A stretch of DNA of 6,255 nt, taken from Acetatifactor sp. Its GTDB lineage: Bacteria > Bacillota > Clostridia > Lachnospirales > Lachnospiraceae. The translations under genes and the position numbers were made by a program. The stretch covers positions 1 through 6,255 of the forward strand of contig JAILPF010000076.1 in NCBI GenBank assembly GCA_024699575.1, in the 5' to 3' direction. Below the pieces are notes generated by a model. It saw only the letters and a list, made by a program, of their open reading frames with translations, ran no database searches and was not told the DNA's origin. This document shows positions 1 to 5,818 of the stretch, piece by piece. Each line of letters starts with the position of its first letter. Position 1 is the first letter of the stretch.

Positions 1-1187
1 TCAGTCACGGTAGAAGGTTCTTTAATAAAGAACTCCAAAGCTTCCGCACGTCCGTCTTCCAGTTTATACAGGTTTTCCACATTACTGTTTAGAGATTCGT
101 TCATGGAACGGGCATATTTCAAAATCAGATCAGCAGTCTGCAATCGAGGATATGCAATGCTGTCCAAAGGTAAATCATTCAGTACGCCGCTGAAGTTAAT
201 CCGGTTGATTTTTGTAACAATTTTGGCATGGGATGCTTTCTTTGCAAAGAGGGAGAGGAGAATATTTTCCTCATCCAGACCGGTCAATGCTGCAAACCCA
301 TCTACAGAAGCCAAACCTTCCTGTAATAACAATTTCTGGTCCGTTCCGTCGCCACAGATGATGGTAGCCTTAGGAAGAAGTTCGTTTAATTCTTCACAGC
401 GTTCCTGATTCCAATCGATAATCTTTGTCTGAATACCGGCAGACAGAAGACGGGAGGCAAGGTAATATGCCAACATACCGCCACCGACAATCATTGCAGT
501 GTGGACACGGCTGGTACCGATGCCGATTTTACGGAAGAAGTCCATGGCATTGACGGGAGTAGCTAAGATAGCGACAACATCCCCTTCGCGGAATACAAAG
601 TCACCCTTTGGAATCAGTACTTCCTCACCTCTTGTCACCATGGAAACCAAAACTTCGCATTTTAAAGTAGAACGGATATGAATCAGCTCATAATTGTTTA
701 GCAGACATTCTTTCGTTACGCGAAAATGCAGCATTTCAATACGTCCCTTAGAGAAGGAATCAATTTTAACTGCTGAAGGAAATTGAAAAATACGTGCAAT
801 TTCGGTGGCAGATACGAACTCAGGATTGATGATCATTGCAAGTCCCAGTTCTTCCCTCAGAAAAGCTACCTGCTTAAAGTAAATCGGATTACGTACGCGT
901 GCAATTGTCTTACAGTGTCCGGCTTTCTTGGCGAGAACACAGCAGAGAAGATTCTGCTCATCAGAACCGGTCACTGCAATCAAAAGATCTGCGTGGGAGA
1001 TGTCAGCCTCCTGTAGAACCTGATAGCTGACACCGTTTCCGACAATGCCCATTGCATCCAGATCGTCTGTAATGGAACGGACTTTTTCCTCCCGTTCATC
1101 TATCACGACAATATCGTGATCTTCGCGGTTTAGCTGCTCGACAAGTGTATAGCCGACTTTACCGCATCCGACAATAATAATTTTCAT
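1..1187 (-). CDS. trkA: Trk potassium uptake system NAD-binding protein TrkA (partial, C-terminus cut by window edge)
   Basis: This is the cytosolic regulatory subunit that binds NAD(H) and gates a TrkH/KtrB-type potassium channel protein in the membrane. About 395 residues are readable without a stop; the family is usually about 450, so roughly 60 residues lie beyond base 1. The sequence shows the tandem RCK layout of TrkA. The first RCK-N Rossmann fold opens with MKIIIVGCGKVGY (GxGxxG at residues 7-12) and has an acidic D30 at the end of the second strand. The first RCK-C domain covers about 140-220. The second RCK-N begins near 230 with GGGMLA (235-240) and D258. The second RCK-C is the truncated part. 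The start is the ATG at 1187-1185, with an AAAGG ribosome site seven bases upstream. It is divergent from the YitT-family gene. A trkH partner may lie beyond the left edge, but this cannot be seen. Family assignment is very secure. Confidence 0.95.
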   Translation of the reverse strand, partial: MKIIIVGCGKVGYTLVEQLNREDHDIVVIDEREEKVRSITDDLDAMGIVGNGVSYQVLQEADISHADLLIAVTGSDEQNLLCCVLAKKAGHCKTIARVRNPIYFKQVAFLREELGLAMIINPEFVSATEIARIFQFPSAVKIDSFSKGRIEMLHFRVTKECLLNNYELIHIRSTLKCEVLVSMVTRGEEVLIPKGDFVFREGDVVAILATPVNAMDFFRKIGIGTSRVHTAMIVGGGMLAYYLASRLLSAGIQTKIIDWNQERCEELNELLPKATIICGDGTDQKLLLQEGLASVDGFAALTGLDEENILLSLFAKKASHAKIVTKINRINFSGVLNDLPLDSIAYPRLQTADLILKYARSMNESLNSNVENLYKLEDGRAEALEFFIKEPSTVT

Positions 1188-1247
1188 GATTAAACCTTTC
1201 TTGATATCCCATAATTTAAGCGGGTATAATTCATACCTGCATCATTA

Positions 1248-1277
1248 ATTATATTAGTATAACACATATTATGGAAA
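1248..1277 (-). promoter_or_regulatory. Candidate promoter for trkA
   Basis: Read on the minus strand, TTTCCA (1277-1272) is followed after 18 bases by a perfect TATAAT (1253-1248). An alternative -10, TATACT (1261-1256), is preceded by TGT, making an extended -10. Either would give a leader of about 55-60 bases before the trkA start. The -35 matches are only moderate, so the exact start is uncertain. Confidence 0.5.
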
Positions 1278-1300
1278 AAGAGAAGATGAGACGTAGGGCA

Positions 1301-1330
1301 TTTACTTGTCTCGCGGCTTCGTGATATAAT
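1301..1330 (+). promoter_or_regulatory. Candidate extended -10 promoter for the YitT-family gene
   Basis: A perfect TATAAT at 1325-1330 is preceded by TGA, an extended -10, with a partial -35 TTTACT at 1301-1306 (18-base spacer). Transcription would begin near 1337, leaving a leader of only about 20 bases before the ATG at 1358. A second candidate, TTGATA-18-TATAAT at 1201-1230, points the same way but lies further upstream, inside the trkA leader. Confidence 0.5.
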
Positions 1331-1357
1331 ACAGGAGAAAGGGCGGGAAAATAAGAG

Positions 1358-2215
1358 ATGAAAAATCTGAGCAGAGATATTAAACGAATTATTTTATGCG
1401 TGATAGCAGGAGTTGTTTTTTCACTCAATATCAGGACCTTTGTTCACACAGGCGGGCTGTTGCCCGGGGGATTTGCCGGTGTGACATTACTGCTTCAACA
1501 GGTGAGTGAACAGTTTTTTCATTTTAAACTTCCGTACGGACCGATTTATATTCTGATGAATCTGTTCCCAATCGTATTAAGTTACAGGAAAATCGGGAAA
1601 AAATATACGGTCTATTCCTGTATTACCATTGGGTTGATTGCTGTTCTGACAGACTTGATTCCGCCGAATATTATTACCCAGGATGTGCTTCTGATCAGCG
1701 TATTTGGTGGAATTATCAATGGCTTGGCTACCATGCTCTGCCTGAATGCCGGCGCTACCAGCGGAGGAACGGATTTTATCGCTATATTTATTTCCGAAAG
1801 ATTTAAAGTGGATGCATGGAATTATATTCTGATTTTTAATGCAATTGTTCTGATCTGTGATGGTTTCCTATTTGGATGGGACAAGGCTTTGTATTCCATT
1901 ATTTTCCAGTTTGTGTCCACGCAGGTACTCAGTGCCAGATATAAGAGGTATAAAAAAGACACCTTGTTTATCATTACGGACCATCCGCAGGAGATTGCAA
2001 AAGTAATCAACGAAAAAACCGGACATGGCGCAACGGAGATTGATGTGCTTGGAACCTATCAGGAGACTCCCCGCAGAATGATTTATTCTGTAATCAACGC
2101 GGAGGAACTCAGGTCGGTGTTACGGGATATAGCAGAGATTGATCCCAAGGCTTTTGTCAATGTCATGCGTACGGACAGACTGATGGGACGGTTTTATATG
2201 AGACCGAATGATTAA
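1358..2215 (+). CDS. YitT family integral membrane protein (DUF161 plus C-terminal DUF2179)
   Basis: This 285-residue protein has the YitT-family architecture. A hydrophobic N-terminal part (about residues 10-192, roughly six membrane segments) carries two glycine-rich motifs typical of the DUF161 repeats: GGLLPGGFAG at 32-41 and GATSGGTDFIA at 132-142. A soluble C-terminal DUF2179 domain follows (about 203-282), including the stretch GHGATEIDVLGTY (222-234). The length is normal for the family. Biochemical function is not established for most members; an export or sensing role is only conjecture. Firmicutes usually carry several paralogues, so no gene symbol is assigned. The start at 1358 is fixed because an in-frame TAA sits at 1352-1354. 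The ribosome site is unusually weak: GGGCGGG at 1341-1347 is the nearest G-rich stretch. The gene stands alone between a divergent trkA and its own terminator, so it is probably monocistronic. Confidence 0.92.
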   Translation: MKNLSRDIKRIILCVIAGVVFSLNIRTFVHTGGLLPGGFAGVTLLLQQVSEQFFHFKLPYGPIYILMNLFPIVLSYRKIGKKYTVYSCITIGLIAVLTDLIPPNIITQDVLLISVFGGIINGLATMLCLNAGATSGGTDFIAIFISERFKVDAWNYILIFNAIVLICDGFLFGWDKALYSIIFQFVSTQVLSARYKRYKKDTLFIITDHPQEIAKVINEKTGHGATEIDVLGTYQETPRRMIYSVINAEELRSVLRDIAEIDPKAFVNVMRTDRLMGRFYMRPND

Positions 2216-2242
2216 AGACGAATAATGATAGGATACATTCAG

Positions 2243-2270
2243 AAGCGGAGGATGGACCTCCGCTTTTTTT
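2243..2270 (+). terminator. Rho-independent terminator after the YitT-family gene
   Basis: AAGCGGAGG (2243-2251) pairs perfectly with CCTCCGCTT (2257-2265) around a five-base loop, and a run of seven Ts covers 2264-2270. It begins 28 bases after the TAA stop and separates this gene from the sugar operon. Confidence 0.95.
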
Positions 2271-2306
2271 GCGTGCATTTATTTCTGACCGGTTATTCGA
2301 TGAATT

Positions 2307-2322
2307 AAATGATATATCATTT
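2307..2322. repeat. Upstream copy of 16-bp palindromic operator-like site
   Basis: AAATGATATATCATTT is a perfect 16-base palindrome. A second copy with 14 of 16 identical bases occurs at 2493-2508, so it is a repeated element and not just an isolated AT palindrome. It sits about 137 bp upstream of the -35 box. Binding by a transcription factor is inferred. Confidence 0.55.
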
Positions 2323-2458
2323 GAAAAAAATGGGGTGCACAGAGAATGCAACATATGAAAAGAAAAGAAAATGAAAGGGACAAAATTCAATAAATTATGC
2401 AAAATATCCATAAAGAAAGAATATTGAAAAAAAGAATTATTAAAATCTTACATTTGGG

Positions 2459-2487
2459 TTGACAGGTAACATAATAATATATATTAT
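2459..2487 (+). promoter_or_regulatory. Sigma-A type promoter of the sugar transporter operon
   Basis: A perfect TTGACA -35 (2459-2464) is followed after exactly 17 bases by TATTAT (2482-2487, five of six consensus bases). Transcription should start near 2494, about 50 bases before the permease ATG. The -10 overlaps a 14-base palindrome, ATAATATATATTAT (2474-2487). This is the best promoter in the window. Confidence 0.75.
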
Positions 2488-2492
2488 ATAGT

Positions 2493-2508
2493 TAATGATA
2501 TAGCATTT
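2493..2508. promoter_or_regulatory. Promoter-proximal copy of the palindromic operator-like site
   Basis: TAATGATATAGCATTT matches the upstream palindrome at 2307-2322 at 14 of 16 positions. It lies immediately after the -10 box, covering the predicted transcription start to about +15, which is the classical place for a repressor operator. The centre lacks the CG typical of LacI-family sites; the central TATA is more like sites of GntR/HutC-type sugar repressors. That family guess is weak, and no regulator gene is present in the window. Confidence 0.55.
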
Positions 2509-2543
2509 ACTTGGTATCAGGGAGGAAAGGAGAAGCACTCGTT

Positions 2544-3455
2544 ATGAAGAAGGAAAAAGCAAAGAAAAACGGAAAGGCCTTCTGGAAAACAGAAACCTTC
2601 CAGGGTTACATGTTTATGATTCCGACGCTGATCGGATTTCCGTTATTCTGTCTGTATCCCATGATTTATTCTTTGTACTGTTCATTTTGTGATTGGGATG
2701 GTTTTAATCCTCCGAAATGGGCGGGCATTAAAAATTTCAAATATATTTTGACTATGGACCCTATTTTCAAAAAATCCTTGTTGGTTACTTTTGAATATGC
2801 ATTGATCAATGTGCCTGTTATGTTGATTTTGGGCCTGGCACTTGCGGTGCTGTTAAACAAAAAGATCATCGGTATCAAAATGTTCCGTGTGCTGTATTAT
2901 CTGCCCACCATCATTCCCAATGTTGCAACGTTGATTTTGTGGCAGTTTATCTTTAAGAGTGATACCGGAATGTTAAACGGTGTGCTGAGACAGGCCGGGT
3001 TGCCTGCCGTAGGGTGGCTTACTGATGATAAGGTGGTATTGATATCGCTGAGCATTATCAGGTGGTGGACAGTGGGAGGTACCATGATGGTCTTCTTAAG
3101 CGGTCTGCAATCTGTGCCGGCGGATTTATATGAGGCGGCTGAGCTGGATGGCGCGGGGGCGTGGGCTAAATTTAAACAGATTACCTTCCCCATGATTACG
3201 CCGATTTTGTTCTTACAGCTGATTACCGGTCTGATCGGTGGTCTGCAGGCATTTAACGAAGCGTCCGTCATGACCAGCGGTGGTCCGAACTATGGATCCT
3301 ATTTTATGAATTATGATATTTATCTTACTGCATTCAATGATGCAAAATACGGTCGTGCCTGTGCGGAAGCATGGATTCTGTTTTTGATTATCATGGTGTT
3401 TACGGTGATTGTATTCAGATCTTCCGAAACATATGTATTCTATGAGAATGAGTAG
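2544..3455 (+). CDS. Carbohydrate ABC transporter permease, MalF/UgpA type (CUT1 family)
   Basis: This 303-residue inner-membrane subunit would form, with the next gene product, the channel for importing a sugar or oligosaccharide. It has the CUT1 layout: a basic N-terminus, a first membrane segment at about 22-45 (GYMFMIPTLIGF start), then a DWDGF and WAGIKNF stretch (50-66). Several membrane helices follow, with the cytoplasmic EAA loop at 197-216 (EAAELDGAGAWAKFKQITFP) that docks onto the ATPase. The family TSGGP motif is at 244-248. Length is normal. An in-frame TTG at 2511 would add 11 residues, but the ribosome site (GGGAGG at 2520-2525, AGGAG at 2528-2532) lies inside that extension, so ATG 2544 is the start. 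It is the first gene of the operon. No ATPase gene is visible; CUT1 systems in Firmicutes often borrow a shared MsmK/MsiK-type ATPase. Confidence 0.93.
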   Translation: MKKEKAKKNGKAFWKTETFQGYMFMIPTLIGFPLFCLYPMIYSLYCSFCDWDGFNPPKWAGIKNFKYILTMDPIFKKSLLVTFEYALINVPVMLILGLALAVLLNKKIIGIKMFRVLYYLPTIIPNVATLILWQFIFKSDTGMLNGVLRQAGLPAVGWLTDDKVVLISLSIIRWWTVGGTMMVFLSGLQSVPADLYEAAELDGAGAWAKFKQITFPMITPILFLQLITGLIGGLQAFNEASVMTSGGPNYGSYFMNYDIYLTAFNDAKYGRACAEAWILFLIIMVFTVIVFRSSETYVFYENE

Positions 3456-3460
3456 GGAGG
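3455..3460 (+). promoter_or_regulatory. Ribosome binding site deciding the second permease start
   Basis: GGGAGG overlaps the TAG stop of the upstream permease gene by one base. Two in-frame ATGs follow, at 3464 (three bases after the motif, too close) and 3470 (nine bases after it, a workable distance). The spacing favours 3470. Confidence 0.65.
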
Positions 3461-3469
3461 TAGATGAAT

Positions 3470-4321
3470 ATGCACAGCAAATCGAAGAGAGAAATCGGCG
3501 GTAAGCTGATTCGGTACATATTGATTATTTTTTTTGGTATTCCCATGATTATGCCGGTGCTTTGGATGGTTACCACAGCCCTGAAGGATAACGCAGCGGT
3601 ATTCAAACTTCCGCCACAGTGGATTCCGGAAAGCTTTCATTGGGAGAACTTTACAATCGGTCTGGCGAGAGTTGATTTTTGGGCAAGATTCTTAAATACA
3701 TTGATTATAGCATTGCTCTGCATGGTGGGAGCCATCGCCAGCAGTCTGAGTGTGGGATATGCATTGTCCCGTTTCCGGTTCGCAGGCAGGAAACTATGGT
3801 TCTACCTTATCATCGGAAGCATGATGATTCCCGGCATGGTAACCGTTATGCCGATGTTTCGTTTCTGGACACGGGTAGGAGCATACGGAACCTGGTGGCC
3901 GATGATTATTCCGGCATTTCTGGGAGCTCCTTTTAATACCTTTCTGGCGAGACAGTTTTTGAGTACGATACCAAAGTCCTATGACGAAGCCGCGAAGATT
4001 GACGGAGCAAAGAACATACAGGTTCTGACCAGAGTAATCGCTCCGTTATGTAAACCATTGATTGCATATATGGCAATATCCGCTTTCCAGGGGGCATGGA
4101 ACGACTACATGAATCCATTGCTTTATGTCATATCGAAGCCCGAAAAGTGGACTTTGTCACTGGCTGTTGCAAGATTGCAAAGCGGAACCTATGGAGCGGA
4201 ATGGAACCTGTTCATGGCAGCGGATATTATTTACTTCCTGCCGGTATTGATTTTATTCTTCTTCTTCCAGGATTACTTTATGGAAGGCCTGGGCTCGATG
4301 ACAGCGTCCGGTGTGAAATAA
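3470..4321 (+). CDS. Carbohydrate ABC transporter permease, MalG/UgpE type (CUT1 family)
   Basis: This is the second membrane subunit of the sugar importer, 283 residues from ATG 3470 (285 if the ATG at 3464 is used). It shows a basic N-terminus, a first membrane segment at about 14-37, and the family pattern of an extracellular stretch ending in LPPQWIPES (47-55). NTLIIALL follows at 76-83, then GYALSRFRF (96-104) and MMIPGMVTVMP (118-128). The EAA loop is YDEAAKIDGAKNIQVLTRVI (171-190), the contact site for the ATPase. GAWNDYMNPL (208-217) matches the conserved GxWNxFxxPL region of MalG-type proteins. Length is typical. It follows the first permease with almost no gap, so the two are translationally coupled or close to it. 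An 88-base gap containing inverted repeats separates it from the binding-protein gene. Confidence 0.93.
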   Translation: MHSKSKREIGGKLIRYILIIFFGIPMIMPVLWMVTTALKDNAAVFKLPPQWIPESFHWENFTIGLARVDFWARFLNTLIIALLCMVGAIASSLSVGYALSRFRFAGRKLWFYLIIGSMMIPGMVTVMPMFRFWTRVGAYGTWWPMIIPAFLGAPFNTFLARQFLSTIPKSYDEAAKIDGAKNIQVLTRVIAPLCKPLIAYMAISAFQGAWNDYMNPLLYVISKPEKWTLSLAVARLQSGTYGAEWNLFMAADIIYFLPVLILFFFFQDYFMEGLGSMTASGVK

Positions 4322-4390
4322 ATCAGGTGACAATTCAGGGCGGGGTTATATATGCTCTGATTTGACATAGAAATATCAAAAAGATATTCA
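4320..4390 (+). repeat. Inverted repeats between the permease and binding-protein genes
   Basis: AAATCAG (4320-4326) pairs with CTGATTT (4357-4363) across a 30-base gap. Immediately after it AATATC (4372-4377) pairs with GATATT (4383-4388) across five bases. Neither is followed by a T-run, so they are not terminators. They could fold in the mRNA as processing or stabilising hairpins; in an AT-rich spacer chance is also possible. Confidence 0.3.
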
Positions 4391-4409
4391 AATTAAAGGA
4401 GGAAACAAA

Positions 4410-5735
4410 ATGAAAAAGAAGGTATTGGCAATGTTTCTTGCTCTTACAACATCCGTTGCTTTGCTGGCAGGATGTGGAAGTGAGGGCGGTTCGGAAGCAA
4501 AAAATGATTCCGGCAAAGAATCCGGCTCAGGCGAACAGGTTACACTGTATGTAACCGACTGGGAAAATGATGCGATGAACGCAGCAATTCAGGAAGCTTG
4601 TGATAATGTGTTCTCCAAAGAACATCCCAATATTAAAGTTGTGGTATTGTCCGGTTCCTATTCTGATTACGGTCAGCAGATTACAGCAATGATTCAGGCA
4701 GGAGATGATCTGGATATTTTCCAGCAGGGATATGACGGAGCATGCTCCAACTTTCAGAAGGGTATGCTGTATGACTGGACCGAGTATATCGAGAAAGAGC
4801 CCGACTTTGTGAAAGGCTTCTATCCCGGAGCAATGGACGGATGGAAATATGACGGTAAGTGCTACGGACTTCCCGGTCTGGCAAATGTATACGGTATTTT
4901 CTACAACAAAGATATCCTGGCTTCAAAAGGACTTGAGGAGCCCAAAACCGATTGGACATGGGATGATTTGTTTGCTTTAGCTGAGGCATGTAAGGATACA
5001 GCAAACGGCCAGTTCGGTCTCTATGGATTAGATACCAGCATCTTCGGTCTGAATGCACTTTCTGTTTCCGAAGGCGGAAGCCAGTTTGTTGATGATTTGA
5101 CCAACACAACCAAGGTTACTGTAGATGATAAGCTTGTTGCAGCAGCTGAGAAGGTTGCAGGTTACATCGCTGACGGAACCATCCCTTCCAGGTCTTATGA
5201 GGGTTCCAGTGTACAGTCCATGTTTGAGTCCGGAGCAATCCCTCTTATGTACTATGGACAGTGGGAGATTAATTCTCTGATTCAGAACTGCCCTGATTTG
5301 AACTGGGGTTATGCACCTACTCCTAAGGGAAGTGTTACAGGGGCAACTGCATATGATTTCGTCGGATGGTCTGCAAAGAGCAACATCAAACATCCAGAGG
5401 AGACCTGGGAGCTTATGAAGTTCTTATCCTCCGATGTATATAAAGATGTTTTGAAGGTTGCACCTGTTGCTGCATGTGCACATGAGACATCCGCACAGGT
5501 ATTCTTTGATACCGTAAGAGAAGCAGGTCATGATGAGGCGGCTGATGCGGTTATCAACATGATGGAAAGAGGAGACAAGACAGCTATCCGCTATGCGGCA
5601 GCATGGGGCTCCGATGCTTCCAAACTTTGGGATACCGAGTATAATAACCTGCTCGATGGAACCGGAAGTGGCAACTTCGAAGAACTGAAGACCCTTGCCG
5701 ACCAGGTAAATGAAGTGATTGCCGGAGCACAGTAA
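4410..5735 (+). CDS. Sugar ABC transporter substrate-binding lipoprotein (SBP family 1)
   Basis: This 441-residue extracellular receptor captures the sugar and delivers it to the two permeases. The N-terminus MKKKVLAMFLALTTS is a signal peptide ending in the lipobox LAGC, so C22 would be lipidated and anchor the protein to the outer face of the membrane. A Gly/Ser/Glu/Lys-rich linker follows (23-42). The mature protein begins with a strand at VTLYVTDWEN (44-53), and family 1 hallmarks are visible: YGLPGLANVYGIFYNKDIL (152-170), FESGAIPLMYYGQW (272-285) and HPEETWELMKFLSS (328-341). Many Trp and Tyr residues are present, as expected for a sugar cleft. AAAGGAGG (4395-4402) lies seven bases before the ATG, a near-ideal site pointing to high translation. 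A long hairpin terminator follows its stop. Substrate is inferred only from the mannosidase downstream. Confidence 0.94.
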   Translation: MKKKVLAMFLALTTSVALLAGCGSEGGSEAKNDSGKESGSGEQVTLYVTDWENDAMNAAIQEACDNVFSKEHPNIKVVVLSGSYSDYGQQITAMIQAGDDLDIFQQGYDGACSNFQKGMLYDWTEYIEKEPDFVKGFYPGAMDGWKYDGKCYGLPGLANVYGIFYNKDILASKGLEEPKTDWTWDDLFALAEACKDTANGQFGLYGLDTSIFGLNALSVSEGGSQFVDDLTNTTKVTVDDKLVAAAEKVAGYIADGTIPSRSYEGSSVQSMFESGAIPLMYYGQWEINSLIQNCPDLNWGYAPTPKGSVTGATAYDFVGWSAKSNIKHPEETWELMKFLSSDVYKDVLKVAPVAACAHETSAQVFFDTVREAGHDEAADAVINMMERGDKTAIRYAAAWGSDASKLWDTEYNNLLDGTGSGNFEELKTLADQVNEVIAGAQ

Positions 5736-5748
5736 AAGGTTAACAATT

Positions 5749-5799
5749 GCCCTGCGTTACAATAAGGAATATTCAAAATTGTGACGTGGGGCTTTTTTT
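5749..5799 (+). terminator. Intra-operon hairpin terminator between binding-protein and mannosidase genes
   Basis: Bases 5749-5763 pair with 5778-5792 in an uninterrupted 15-pair stem that includes three G-U wobbles, closed by a 14-base loop, and seven Ts follow (5793-5799). The structure ends only 19 bases before the mannosidase ATG. I infer partial termination, so that the binding protein is made in excess and the enzyme by read-through. The loop contains the 8-base palindrome GAATATTC (5767-5774). Confidence 0.85.
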
Positions 5800-5818
5800 G
5801 ATATTTGGGGAGACGAAA

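Larger units (their letters stand above)
2271..2543 (+). other. Regulatory intergenic region upstream of the sugar ABC transporter operon
   Basis: No credible gene lies in this stretch. It begins with two ordinary segments and then becomes strongly A-rich on the plus strand, with runs of A at about 2324-2330, 2358-2371 and 2427-2433. It contains two near-identical palindromes (2307-2322, 2493-2508), a promoter (2459-2487) and the ribosome site of the first permease gene. The A-runs may bend the DNA or act as an upstream element; that is inference. Confidence 0.7.

Noticed and set aside
103..1016. Plus-strand open frames at 103-408, 499-681 and 783-1016
   Set aside because: They lie opposite trkA, whose minus-strand translation matches a well-known family throughout; the plus frames have no recognisable domains.
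1188..1357. A c-di-AMP (ydaO-type) riboswitch before trkA, since potassium genes often have one
   Set aside because: The candidate leader is only about 60 bases and shows no multi-helix structure of the needed size.
2346..2393. 15-codon plus-strand frame starting at ATG 2346
   Set aside because: Too short, Lys/Glu-rich from A-rich DNA, upstream of the mapped promoter motif, and without a convincing ribosome site.
2163..2411. Minus-strand 82-codon open frame across the terminator and intergenic region
   Set aside because: It overlaps the YitT-family gene end and its terminator, is low-complexity Phe/Ser-rich from A-rich DNA, and has no ribosome site before its start.
2386..2428. TTCAATA / TATTGAA inverted repeat
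   Set aside because: Only seven base pairs with a 29-base gap in AT-rich DNA; easily chance.
2511..2543. TTG at 2511 as start of the first permease
   Set aside because: It would place the strong ribosome binding sequence inside the coding region; ATG 2544 is correctly spaced after it and gives a normal-length protein.
2271..2543. Catabolite-repression (cre) site near the operon promoter
   Set aside because: No match to the TGNAANCGNTNNCA pattern could be found; the only CG-centred stretch (around 2286-2295) fits poorly.
4362..4390. Full internal promoter TTGACA-17-TATTCA before the binding-protein gene
   Set aside because: The -10 matches only three consensus bases and transcription would start inside the ribosome binding site; not strong enough to annotate as a promoter.
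3679..5393. Open frames in other frames and on the minus strand across the permease and binding-protein genes
   Set aside because: They are shadows of well-supported coding regions, with no family features of their own.
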